64,000 nt of DNA from Tenacibaculum pacificus (GTDB lineage: Bacteria > Bacteroidota > Bacteroidia > Flavobacteriales > Flavobacteriaceae), in NCBI RefSeq assembly GCF_027941775.1, contig NZ_CP115917.1:2337001-2401000 (forward strand), read 5' to 3'. Both the position numbers and the translations under genes were made by a program. This document shows positions 42,974 to 51,420 of this stretch, in pieces. The notes beneath the pieces are model-generated. The model ran no database searches. It worked only from the letters and a program-made list of their open reading frames with translations, and was not told where the DNA came from. The first letter of the stretch is position 1. Each line of letters opens with the position of its first letter.

Positions 42974-45094
42974 ATGAAGAAGAAATTTATCATTCCATTT
43001 TTAGCAATTATAATATTATTTTCAAAATCAATTTATTCGAATACGACTTCGGAAAAAGACCCTGAAAAAGATAAAGTAATTGTATATGTTTTAAAAAATA
43101 TTTTAAGCAGATATCATTATGTTAAAAAAGAATTAAATGATGATTTTTCTGAGCATGTTTACAATAATTTTATTGATGGTTTAGACCCTAATAAAAGATA
43201 TTTTACTCAAGAAGATTTAAAAGAATTTTCTCAATTTAAATATGAAATAGATGATCAATTAAAAAATACTGAAATTGATTTCTATAAATTAGTTTATAAT
43301 CGATTTTTAGAAAAATTAAGTGCTGCAAAAAATAATTATCGCACTTTATTAACACAGCCTTTTAATTACAAAAAAAACGAAGAAATTAATGTTGATTACG
43401 AAAAAATTCCGTTTGCTGCAAACGAAATCGAATTAGTTGATTATTGGAGAAAACAGTTAAAATTATCAATATTAAGTAGAATTGAAGAAGCTGAAGATGT
43501 ACAAAACAAAGAAGCTGAAAAAGATAAAAAAACAAAAAAGAAAAAGTTTTCAGAACTAGAAATTGAGGCTAGAAAAGAAGTCTTAAAAAACATGAATGAA
43601 TTATACGAGCGTATTGATGAACTTGAAAATTCTGATTGGTACTCTACTTTTTTAAATAGTGTTGTTAGTGGTTTTGATCCACATACTACTTATATGTCAC
43701 CTCGAATAAAATCTCGTTTTGACCAAGAAATGTCTGGTAAATTAGAAGGAATTGGAGCTCGTTTACAAAAAAAAGGAATTTACACACATATTGTTGAACT
43801 AATTTCTGGAGGTCCTGCTTGGAAACAAGGTGATTTAGAACCTGAAGATATCATTTTAAAAGTAGCGCAAGGTGATGCAGAACCTTTAGATATTGTTGGT
43901 ATGCGATTAGATGATGCTATTAAATTTATCAAAGGAAAAAAAGGAACAGAGGTTCGTTTAACTGTTAAGAAAAAAATTGACGGATCTATAAAAATTATTC
44001 CAATTATTAGAGATGTTGTTGAATTAGATGAAACATTTGTAAAATCAAGTATTGTTGAAAAAAATGGTGAAAAATATGGACTTATCGACCTACCAAGATT
44101 TTATATTGATTTCAATGATTTAAGCCGTAGAGATGCTGCCAAAGATATGGAGCAAGAAATTGAGCGTTTAAAAAGTGAAAACGTAAAAGGTATTATTGTT
44201 GATTTACGTGACAACGGTGGAGGCTCTTTAAAAACAGCCATAGAAATTGGTGGACTATTTATTGAAAAAGGTCCTATTGTACAAGTAAAATATAGAGGTG
44301 AAGATCCTTTAGTAAAAAATGATACTGATGCTAAAACGCAATGGAATGGTCCTTTAGTAGTAATGGTTAATGAATTTTCAGCTTCAGCTTCTGAAATTTT
44401 TGCAGCAGCAATGCAAGATTATAAACGTGGAGTAATTATTGGAGGTAAACAAACCTACGGAAAAGGAACAGTTCAAAATGTAATGCCTATCAATCGTTTT
44501 TATGAAAAATATCCTAGTGATTTAGGTGCTTTAAAAATGACTATTCAAAAATTTTATAGAATTAACGGTGGATCAACTCAAATTGAAGGTGTTTATTCTG
44601 ATATATCATTACCAACTAGATATAGCTATATGAAATTTGGAGAACGTGATTTAGACGGTGCTTTACCTTGGGATAAAGTGCAACAAGCAAAATACGATAC
44701 AACCAATTCATACAGTAACTTTAGCGATGTAGTATATAATAGTAAACGTCGTGTACTTGAAGATAAGAAATTTAATGAGATTAATAAATATGCCAAATGG
44801 TTAAAAAAGAATCAAGAAGAAAGAGTTTATTCTTTAAAATATAGCGCTTTTAAAAAAGAAAGTGAGAAAAAAATAAAAGAAGGATCTCTTTTTAAAGATG
44901 TTTTTAAATTCGATTCTAATTTGACTTTTAATTCACCTAAATATGAATTGAATTTATTTGTAAAAGATACTGTTTTAAAAGAAAAACGTGTTGTGTGGCA
45001 TAAAAATCTAAAAAAAGATATTTATTTAAACGAAGCACTTAATGTTTTAAGTGAATTAAAAATGAATGAAAATTACACTCTTGTAAAGCAATAA
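42974..45094 (+). CDS. prc: tail-specific C-terminal processing protease
   Basis: This 706-residue S41 protease has a signal peptide (residues 1-22) and acts in the periplasm, trimming or degrading proteins from the C-terminus. The order is an N-terminal helical region, a PDZ domain (about 245-335, GIGARLQKKGIYTHIVELISGGPAWKQG segment), the protease core with the catalytic Ser in SASASEIFAAAMQDY and Lys in QTYGKGTVQ, and a C-terminal DUF3340-type region. An A8 run inside the gene (near 43768) is read without a frame break, a useful contrast to the broken A7 runs elsewhere in the window. Confidence 0.95.
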   Translation: MKKKFIIPFLAIIILFSKSIYSNTTSEKDPEKDKVIVYVLKNILSRYHYVKKELNDDFSEHVYNNFIDGLDPNKRYFTQEDLKEFSQFKYEIDDQLKNTEIDFYKLVYNRFLEKLSAAKNNYRTLLTQPFNYKKNEEINVDYEKIPFAANEIELVDYWRKQLKLSILSRIEEAEDVQNKEAEKDKKTKKKKFSELEIEARKEVLKNMNELYERIDELENSDWYSTFLNSVVSGFDPHTTYMSPRIKSRFDQEMSGKLEGIGARLQKKGIYTHIVELISGGPAWKQGDLEPEDIILKVAQGDAEPLDIVGMRLDDAIKFIKGKKGTEVRLTVKKKIDGSIKIIPIIRDVVELDETFVKSSIVEKNGEKYGLIDLPRFYIDFNDLSRRDAAKDMEQEIERLKSENVKGIIVDLRDNGGGSLKTAIEIGGLFIEKGPIVQVKYRGEDPLVKNDTDAKTQWNGPLVVMVNEFSASASEIFAAAMQDYKRGVIIGGKQTYGKGTVQNVMPINRFYEKYPSDLGALKMTIQKFYRINGGSTQIEGVYSDISLPTRYSYMKFGERDLDGALPWDKVQQAKYDTTNSYSNFSDVVYNSKRRVLEDKKFNEINKYAKWLKKNQEERVYSLKYSAFKKESEKKIKEGSLFKDVFKFDSNLTFNSPKYELNLFVKDTVLKEKRVVWHKNLKKDIYLNEALNVLSELKMNENYTLVKQ

Positions 45095-45103
45095 AAAACA
45101 TAT

Positions 45104-45137
45104 AAAAAAAGCAGCCTAAATTGGCTGCTTTTTTTTA
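45104..45137. terminator. prc terminator (also faces the DUF2797 gene)
   Basis: AAAAGCAGCC and GGCTGCTTTT form the stem with A7 and T8 flanks. Confidence 0.8.
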
Positions 45138-45141
45138 TTGA

Positions 45142-45936
45142 TTAAGCTATATTTATTTTAATAACTAAACCTTCATTAGAACGAACGTTAAAAACAGTTT
45201 CATCTTCAAAAATTAAATACTGTCCTTTTACTCCAACTAAAACACCTGTATAATTTTGCGATTTTACAATATTTAAACTCTTTGGTTTTAATGGATATTT
45301 TTCAACAGGAAAATTAATAAGCGTCTCTTTATTATTTTCGATAATATATTGTTGTGCTTCTTCAGGAATAAAATTTCGTAATTTCTCTTTCCATGATATT
45401 AAACTTTCATCTTCAATATCATTTTTTAGCATTTTACGCCAATTAGTTTTATCTGCTACAAATTCTTTTAAAGCAATTTCTGTAATTCCTGCTAAATATC
45501 TGTTTGGAACTTCAACAACCTCAATAGCTTCGTGTGCTCCTTGGTCAATCCAACGTGTAGGTACTTGTGTTTTTCTGGTAACTCCAACTTTTACATTACT
45601 AGAATTTGCTAAATACACAATATGTGGTTTTAATTGTACGCTTTTTTCATACGCCAAATCACGATCTTCTATATCTAAATGCGCTTTACTTAATTCAGGT
45701 CGCATAATCCAATCTCCTGCATTTGGAGTTTCAAAAAAACATTTTTTACAAAATCCTTGACGATATACTTCTTTTTCTAAATGACAATTTAAACATTCGT
45801 ACTTAACAAAGCTTAAGGTTATCTTCTTATTTATCAACTGATTCATATTTAGAAAATCAGTTTTCATATCTAAATAATACTGAACCGTATCTAAATTTTC
45901 TGTGGTCATTTTTTTTAAAACTCCTTGGTATTCCAT
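45142..45936 (-). CDS. DUF2797 protein
   Basis: This 264-residue protein belongs to the DUF2797 family of unknown function. It has a zinc-ribbon-like CLNCHLEKEVYRQGFCKKCF near residues 48-67 and a following GIY-YIG-like core (HIVYLANSSNVKVGVTRKTQVPTRWIDQG), where the YxY/KVG arrangement has been compared to GIY-YIG nucleases. Whether it cuts nucleic acid is not known. It converges on prc, is transcribed away from the GH3 gene, and has a possible TAAGTTTG promoter box at 45972-45965 on the minus strand. Confidence 0.8.
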   Translation of the reverse strand: MEYQGVLKKMTTENLDTVQYYLDMKTDFLNMNQLINKKITLSFVKYECLNCHLEKEVYRQGFCKKCFFETPNAGDWIMRPELSKAHLDIEDRDLAYEKSVQLKPHIVYLANSSNVKVGVTRKTQVPTRWIDQGAHEAIEVVEVPNRYLAGITEIALKEFVADKTNWRKMLKNDIEDESLISWKEKLRNFIPEEAQQYIIENNKETLINFPVEKYPLKPKSLNIVKSQNYTGVLVGVKGQYLIFEDETVFNVRSNEGLVIKINIA

Positions 45937-46002
45937 GTCTTAAATTTTATTACATTTAGCTCCACAAACTTACAGTAAAAAAACTGAATTAAGACTCAAC
46001 CT

Positions 46003-47505
46003 ATGTCGTTTCCATTTATAAATGCTATCATTTCTTGGTTTTTAAAAAAACGTAAACATCAATTAGAATTATTTTTAAAATATCCTATTGATGTACAAAA
46101 TGAATTACTTCAAAAGCTATTAAATACAGCAAAAGATACGGAGTTTGGGAAGCAATATAATTTTTCATCGATAAAAAATTATGCTGATTTTTCAACAAAA
46201 GTACCAATTCAAGAATATGAAAGTATAGAACCACTTATTGAACGTTGTAGAAAAGGCGAACAAAACTTATTTTGGCCTACTCCTATTCGATGGTTTGCAA
46301 AAAGTAGCGGAACAACAAATGCTAAAAGTAAATATATACCTGTTAGTGAAGAAGCTATCGAAGATTGTCATTTAAAAGCAGGAAAAGATATGCTGTGTTT
46401 GTATGTTTCAAACAATGAGAATTCGAAAATGTTTAAAGGAAAAGGCTTAAAATTAGGCGGTAGTACGGCTATTTATGAAAATAATAATTCTTCTTTTGGT
46501 GATTTATCAGCAATTTTAACTAAAAACTTACCTTTTTGGGCAGATTTTAGCTCTGCTCCTAGCCACGAAATTTCTTTAATGGCAGAATGGGAAACCAAAA
46601 TGGAAGCTATTATTGATGAAACTATTAATGAAAACATCACTAGTTTATTTGGCGTTCCTAGTTGGATGCTAGTGCTTTTAAACAGAGTTTTAGAAAAAAC
46701 TGGAAAAGATAATATCTTAGAAGTTTGGCCTAATTTAGAAGTTTATTTTCATGGTGGCGTAAATTTTAGTCCTTATCGAGAACAATACAAAAAACTAATT
46801 CCGAAAAAAGACTTTAAATACTATGAAACTTATAACGCTTCGGAAGGTTTTTTTGCTATTCAAGATGTCAATAATTCGGAAGAATTACTGTTAATGTTAG
46901 ATTATGGTATTTTTTATGAGTTTATCCCTATGGATAAATATGATGGTGAAAACTCACCTACAATTCCGCTTTCAGAAGTAAAAAAAGATATTAGTTATGC
47001 TGTTGTAATTACTACCAACGGAGGCTTATGGCGTTATTTAATTGGTGATACTATTCGATTTACATCAACAGATCCATATCGTATAAAAATTACAGGACGC
47101 ACCAAACATCATATTAATGTTTTTGGTGAAGAATTAATTATTGAAAATGCTGAAAAAGCTTTAAAATCGGCAAGTAAAAAAACAAATGCAAGTATTAAAG
47201 ATTATACTGTTGGACCTATTTTTATGAATGATAATAAAAGTGGTGGACACGAATGGATTATCGAATTTAGTAAAGCCCCCGAAAACATGGCATATTTTAC
47301 CGAATTATTAGACAATGCATTAAAAGCAATTAATTCTGATTACGAAGCAAAACGTTATAAAAACATGACCTTAGGAATACCAATTGTGCATCAAGCTCGT
47401 GAAAATTTATTTTACGATTGGTTAAGAGAAAAAGGAAAATTAGGTGGTCAGCATAAAGTACCAAGATTGTCTAATTCTCGTTGGTTTTTAGAGGAACTAC
47501 TATAG
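46003..47505 (+). CDS. GH3-family acyl-adenylate-forming protein
   Basis: This 500-residue protein belongs to the GH3 auxin-responsive promoter family, members of the ANL adenylate-forming superfamily. Plant GH3 enzymes conjugate amino acids to hormones; bacterial homologues such as this one have unknown substrates. The ATP-binding region KSSGTTNAKSKYIPVS is near residue 105, with YNASEGFFA and YLIGDTIRFT further on as in the plant enzymes. Its stop codon abuts a minus-strand TonB-like fragment. It has no visible cluster partner, so its substrate cannot be inferred. Confidence 0.85.
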   Translation: MSFPFINAIISWFLKKRKHQLELFLKYPIDVQNELLQKLLNTAKDTEFGKQYNFSSIKNYADFSTKVPIQEYESIEPLIERCRKGEQNLFWPTPIRWFAKSSGTTNAKSKYIPVSEEAIEDCHLKAGKDMLCLYVSNNENSKMFKGKGLKLGGSTAIYENNNSSFGDLSAILTKNLPFWADFSSAPSHEISLMAEWETKMEAIIDETINENITSLFGVPSWMLVLLNRVLEKTGKDNILEVWPNLEVYFHGGVNFSPYREQYKKLIPKKDFKYYETYNASEGFFAIQDVNNSEELLLMLDYGIFYEFIPMDKYDGENSPTIPLSEVKKDISYAVVITTNGGLWRYLIGDTIRFTSTDPYRIKITGRTKHHINVFGEELIIENAEKALKSASKKTNASIKDYTVGPIFMNDNKSGGHEWIIEFSKAPENMAYFTELLDNALKAINSDYEAKRYKNMTLGIPIVHQARENLFYDWLREKGKLGGQHKVPRLSNSRWFLEELL

Positions 47506-47679
47506 TTTAAAATCTATTGGCATAGTATAAACAACCCCAACATTATGACCATTTTCTTTTCCTGGTAAAAAATCAGGAAACAATAATACAATACGTTTTA
47601 CTTCATCTTCTAAATCACTTTTATCGCCTGAACTAAATGTTTCTACTCTATCTACCTTACCATATTTAGTAATTATACT
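47500..47679 (-). pseudogene. TonB C-terminal domain fragment
   Basis: An open frame with no upstream start encodes about 59 residues ending FPDFLPGKENGHNVGVVYTMPIDFKL. This matches the end of the TonB-like domain of the M56 gene nearby (KLPKMIPGEKNGEIVTTGYVLPINF). An in-frame TAA at 47680-47682 closes it upstream. It is a decayed 3' remnant of a second such gene, and its stop overlaps the GH3 stop region. Confidence 0.65.
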
Positions 47680-47707
47680 TTAGAAAAGTAACACCTTATT
47701 TAAAAAT

Positions 47708-48266
47708 ATGAGTTTTTTAGAACAAAATGCCTCTTTATTATTAGAAAATCCTGAACTAGCTACTGCTTTTGAAGAAATAATGACTTTTAAAAAGTATCCA
47801 AAAAATCATATTTTACATTGAATCAGGAAAGGTTTGTAATCATATGTATATAATTACTACAGGTATCGCTCGAATATTTTATTATAAAGAAGATAAAGAT
47901 ATTACAGTTCATATTTCGGCAGAACAAGAAAGTATTACAACTATAGATAGTTTTATTCAACGTAAAAAAAGCAAATACAATATTGAAGCTTTAGAAGAAT
48001 TAGAAGTCTTGGAAATAACACATGCTGATTTAGAAAACTTATTTGAATCAAATCCAAAATTTGAGCGTTTTGGCAGATTGTTTTTACAGCAAATTTATAT
48101 TGATCTTGTTGAAAGAATTGATGACCTACAACTACATACAACTCAAGAACGTTATGACATTTTATTAAACAAAAAACCACATCTTTTTAAAAGAGTTTCA
48201 GCAAAACATATTGCTTCTTTTTTAGGAATGACTCCTGAAACGTTTAGTAGAATTAGAGCAAAATAG
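47708..48266 (+). pseudogene. Crp/Fnr-family regulator, frameshifted
   Basis: From ATG 47708 the frame encodes MSFLEQNASLLLENPELA and continues to ...NHILH before TGA at 47819-47821. The rest, ESGKVCNHMYIITTGIARIFYY onward with a C-terminal helix-turn-helix (HIASFLGMTPETFSRIRA), follows in another frame from 47820 and ends at 48266. One extra T, or two missing bases, at 47819 explains the break; no long homopolymer is involved. The intact protein would be about 186 residues, a cNMP-binding-like domain plus HTH. A downstream ATG at 47844 opens the longer piece, but that would remove part of the beta-roll. Confidence 0.75.
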
Positions 48267-48270
48267 TTTT

Positions 48271-48315
48271 CTTGATAATTGTCAAGAATAATTAAAACAC
48301 TATAAAATATCTTTG
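48271..48315 (+). promoter_or_regulatory. Fnr/Crp-like box and promoter before the Coq4-like gene
   Basis: CTTGATAATTGTCAAG (48271-48286) is a palindrome close to the TTGAT-N4-ATCAA site of Fnr-type regulators. A TATCTTTG -7 box follows at 48308-48315. The position just after a Crp-like gene suggests a regulator-target pair; that link is inference. Confidence 0.4.
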
Positions 48316-48332
48316 TCATATAATCTACAATT

Positions 48333-48875
48333 ATGATAATAGCAGATGCTTTACAGCAGTTTTATACCGAAAATAACTTTGATAAAGATGGCGGAGAAAA
48401 TGCAAAAACGTTTGAACTAAAATTTAAACTTTTTACTTTAAAACTTCCAAATTCTCAATTTAGAAAAGATATAATTCATGTTCATGATATTCAACATGTT
48501 TTATATAAATGTGACACCACATGGAAAGGAGAAGCTTTTATTGCCGGTTGGGAAATTTCAACTGGATTATGGAAACATTTTCCTATCGGATTTATTAGTT
48601 TATGGGCAATGGGATTCTCTTTTTTAAATCATCCAAAAGAAGTTTTTAAAGGATACAAAGCAGGATTAGAAGTAACAGGAATAATTGATTTACAACTTAC
48701 TAAAAAACAATTATTAGCATTAACAGTAAATCAATTAAAAGATAAAATTCAAAATAAAAAAATTGTTAAAATGAATTTCTTACAAACTATATTTTATGTT
48801 TTTTGGATATTTGTCAGTCTTTTTATATTATTATTTCCTATTAGCTTACTTCCATTTTTATTGCTTTTTAATTAA
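48333..48875 (+). CDS. Coq4-family-like protein
   Basis: This 180-residue protein has the Coq4-type metal motif HVHDIQHVLYKCDTTWKGEAF (HDxxH followed by GE, about residues 52-70), where the His and Asp residues bind zinc. A C-terminal hydrophobic helix (about 150-178) follows. Coq4 works in ubiquinone synthesis, but flavobacteria use menaquinone, so the role here must differ. A promoter-like box and an Fnr-like palindrome lie just before it, downstream of a broken Crp-like gene. Family membership is moderately supported; function is unknown. Confidence 0.55.
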   Translation: MIIADALQQFYTENNFDKDGGENAKTFELKFKLFTLKLPNSQFRKDIIHVHDIQHVLYKCDTTWKGEAFIAGWEISTGLWKHFPIGFISLWAMGFSFLNHPKEVFKGYKAGLEVTGIIDLQLTKKQLLALTVNQLKDKIQNKKIVKMNFLQTIFYVFWIFVSLFILLFPISLLPFLLLFN

Positions 48876-48896
48876 AATATACTTGCTGAAATATTC

Positions 48897-48924
48897 AAAA
48901 GCTGAAGTTCTATACTTCAGCTTT
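48897..48924. terminator. bidirectional terminator
   Basis: AAAGCTGAAGT and ACTTCAGCTTT form an 11-bp stem between the converging Coq4-like and M56 genes. Confidence 0.75.
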
Positions 48925-48951
48925 CAATAATTTAAAATGTATTTTTTTATT

Positions 48952-50461
48952 TTAATCAACATTAAAATTAATTGGCAAAACATAACCTGTTGTAACTATT
49001 TCGCCATTCTTTTCTCCTGGTATCATTTTAGGTAATTTTTGTATAACATCTACTCCATGTTCTTTTAATAATTTATGTGGTGCACGTGCTTTAACATCAA
49101 TAATATTACCTTTTTTATCAATTTTAAACTGAACATAAATTCTTTTTTTCCTGATGATAAACCTAAAGTATTTGCTAATTTAGTATCAAAATTTTCTTTT
49201 ACAAATTTTGTTATACTTTTACTAAAACACTCTTTATCTCCTTCTGTGCAATTAGGAAATGTTGGCGATTTATCTAAATCTGAAAAAGAAATTTCATCAT
49301 CATTAATATCTTGTAAATTTTTTAATCTGTCAGAATCATAAAAAATCATTTTTCTATTATTAGTAGTTTCAAAAATTCTCATTTTAATTGGTAAAGAATT
49401 ATCTTCTAAACTATTTAATAAATCTTGATATTCCTCTTTTTCTTCAGATGTTAATTCTGATACTAAAACTTCTTTGGTATTAGGCATACCATTTCCTGAA
49501 TAAATATCAAGATATTTACCCTGATAACCACTAGAAGGTACAGCTGTTATTTTACCATTTATAGTTTGATAAACCATTACTGGTTGTTTTACTGATTGTG
49601 TAGTTTCTTTCTTTTCAACATTACAAGAAGTATATAAAACCATACTAACTAATAGCGGAATTAAGATTAAATACTTCAATTGTTTTACTTCTGTTGATTT
49701 TCCTTTTGTCATCATAATAACTCTTTTTTTGATTAATGATTGTTTATAAAATTGATTGATAAATGAAATGTTATCTACCTGAAATACATCTGATAATAAG
49801 TTATTTATATAATTTTCTTTTAATGTATTTTTGCTTAACTCACCATCAGAAATATATTCATGTACTAAGGTTATTCTATTTTGATACACATAAACCATCG
49901 GATTAAACCACATAAAAATCCTAAGAAATTCAAAAAACAATAAATCAAGTGTGTGTTTTTGTTTACTATGTACTAATTCGTGTTGAATTATTTTTTCTTG
50001 TTTTTCTTCCGAAATTCCATCACCTAAAAATATATAGTTAAAAAATGAAAAAGCTTTTGATTTTTTAGGTAATAACACTAATTTATATAGGTTTTTTTTT
50101 CGCTTCCGTATTTAAAAATTAAATGAATTATTCGTTGTAATTTTAAAATAAAGATTATAAAAAACAATAAACATCCAGTAATAAAAAGCACATCTAAATA
50201 ATTTACAGATTGATAAAATGTTGATTTTTCTATAATATTTTGAGGTGATAAAAATACTTCTGGTAATAAGATAGGATATTCCTGTTTTACCACTTTTTGT
50301 ATTGTTGGTATTTTTAAAAATGGCAATAAAAATGAAATAACAGCAGTACTTAACAAGTACCATCTATTTTTAACAAAAAAAGTTTCTTTGCTTAAAAACA
50401 AATCATAAACAGCCACAAATAATACTTGAAATAAAATTACTTGAATAATATAATTTATCAT
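48952..50461 (-). CDS. BlaR1-like M56 metallopeptidase with TonB-like C-terminus, frame broken twice
   Basis: Read with two one-base corrections this is one gene. The N-terminal frame (50461-50078) encodes several membrane helices to ...YGSEKK; the next frame has the zinc motif HELVHSKQKH and continues to GLSSGKK; the last frame adds the TonB-like domain IYVQFKIDKKGNIIDVKAR...VLPINFNVD, ending with TAA at 48952-48954. Both breaks lie on poly-A runs of the coding strand, A9 (50092-50100) and A7 (49143-49149), and one added A in each restores the frame. The family senses envelope stress, and together with BlaI de-represses targets. The preceding blaI overlaps its start by 4 nt, so they form an operon. 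Confidence 0.8.
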
Positions 50462-50826
50462 AGCTTTTTGTTTTTATCAACTTCTTTTAAAATGCTTTCT
50501 AATTCTTGAATATCCATTTTATTTTCTTTCATAAAAAAAGATACCATACTTTTAAAAGAGCCTTCAAAATAACCGTTCATTAACTTATGCAAACTATCAT
50601 TACTATAATCCGATTTTTCTATTAACGGATGATAAATATAACCTCTTCCCTTTTGTTGATGTCCTACAAACTCTTTAACTTCTAAAATTCTGATAATTGT
50701 TGATACCGTATTATAAGCTGGTTTTGGTACAGGTAATTCAGCTATAACTTCTTTTACCGAAGCTATTTTTAAACTCCATAATACCTGCATTATTTCCTCC
50801 TCTGCTTTTGTTAATTGTTTGCTCAT
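50458..50826 (-). CDS. BlaI/MecI-family repressor
   Basis: This 122-residue winged-helix repressor begins MSKQLTKAEEEIMQVLWSL and has the recognition helix in PAYNTVSTIIRILEVKEFV. I chose ATG 50826 rather than the in-frame ATG 50856 because the promoter -7 box (50854-50861) overlaps the latter. Such repressors dimerise on palindromic operators and are cleaved when the M56 sensor next door is activated. The gene overlaps the M56 gene by 4 nt, the arrangement of blaI-blaR1. A perfect 14-bp palindrome in its promoter is the likely operator. Confidence 0.9.
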   Translation of the reverse strand: MSKQLTKAEEEIMQVLWSLKIASVKEVIAELPVPKPAYNTVSTIIRILEVKEFVGHQQKGRGYIYHPLIEKSDYSNDSLHKLMNGYFEGSFKSMVSFFMKENKMDIQELESILKEVDKNKKL

Positions 50827-50853
50827 TATTTTACTATTTACTTTTATACACTT

Positions 50854-50884
50854 CAAATATAACTAAAAAATTAGTTTAAACTAA
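50854..50884 (-). promoter_or_regulatory. blaI promoter with palindromic operator
   Basis: On the minus strand a TATATTTG box lies at 50861-50854. TTAGTTTAAACTAA (50871-50884) is a perfect palindrome lying just upstream of it, where a repressor would block RNA polymerase. Autoregulation by BlaI is inferred. Confidence 0.55.
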
Positions 50885-50902
50885 TTATTTAGTTAAAAAA
50901 TA

Positions 50903-51008
50903 TTTTTTTAGATATAAACGTTATGCTGAATTTATTTCAGCATCGCATAAAACTAAGAACTACGGCAAATCAGGATGTGAAACTGAAATAAATTCAGTTT
51001 GACGGATT
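50903..51008. repeat. dispersed palindromic repeat, second copy
   Basis: This copy matches about 11881-11996 over roughly 105 bp, with the shared segment AATCAGGATGTGAAACTGAA. The first palindrome changes from ATTCTGAA/TTCAGAAT to ATGCTGAA/TTCAGCAT, a compensated base-pair change, so the hairpin is maintained. The flanking 15-bp inverted repeats of the first copy are absent here. It is REP-like; no protein is encoded. Confidence 0.7.
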
Positions 51009-51063
51009 TGATTTATTAGGGATAATAAATTTTATTAAAAATACTAAATCGAGTAAATATGCC

Positions 51064-51157
51064 TAGCCCCGATTGAAGCAATTGTTTGAGCTCTTTTTTG
51101 TTTTTCTTTTCGAAAAAACAAAAAAAGCGAGTGCGGAAAGCGGGAAATTGCTTCAAA
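51064..51157 (+). ncRNA. repeated structured element, copy B
   Basis: The left and right flanks are identical to copy A at 39796-39881, including the 11-bp outer stem. Only the tip of the central poly-T/poly-A hairpin differs: it is 8 nt longer here, but both arms grew together so that they still pair. Length change with kept pairing supports a folded RNA or DNA structure and not a coding sequence. Confidence 0.6.
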
Positions 51158-51172
51158 AAAGTTAAAATTTAG

Positions 51173-51282
51173 CACAAAAAAAAGCGACCCGTCTCAGGGA
51201 AGCTTTCCATTGGTTAACAAAACCATGACGCTATTTAAAGCGTCTAACAACACAACTAAATTACTAATTATAAAAATAATCA
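51173..51282 (-). ncRNA. candidate small RNA with own promoter and terminator
   Basis: On the minus strand the region starts after a promoter (51288-51318), then has a hairpin GACGCT/AGCGTC (51239-51244 with 51227-51232), a second TGGTT/AACCA (51221-51225 with 51211-51215) and a terminator AGC..CCC/GGG..GCT (51183-51204) followed by U8 (51183-51176). Its length is about 110 nt. No ORF is apparent. It is transcribed divergently from lysS. It does not match any RNA I know with confidence. Confidence 0.55.
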
Positions 51283-51287
51283 GCCTG

Positions 51288-51318
51288 CGAATATACATCT
51301 TTTTACGACTTTACCAAA
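51288..51318 (-). promoter_or_regulatory. small RNA promoter
   Basis: On the minus strand TTTG (51318-51315), exactly 19 nt, then TATATTCG (51295-51288), which differs from the TAnnTTTG consensus at one position. Confidence 0.5.
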
Positions 51319-51359
51319 CTTTTTTAATTTTTTAACAAAAAAGCTCATTTTGATTATCA

Positions 51360-51390
51360 TTGTTTAATGCTCCAATTGATTGTATATTTG
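51360..51390 (+). promoter_or_regulatory. lysS promoter
   Basis: TTG at 51360-51362, 20 nt, then TATATTTG at 51383-51390, about 30 nt before the lysS ATG. Confidence 0.65.
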
Positions 51391-51420
51391 TAGCTTCATT
51401 AAAAATAAAAAAAACAACCC

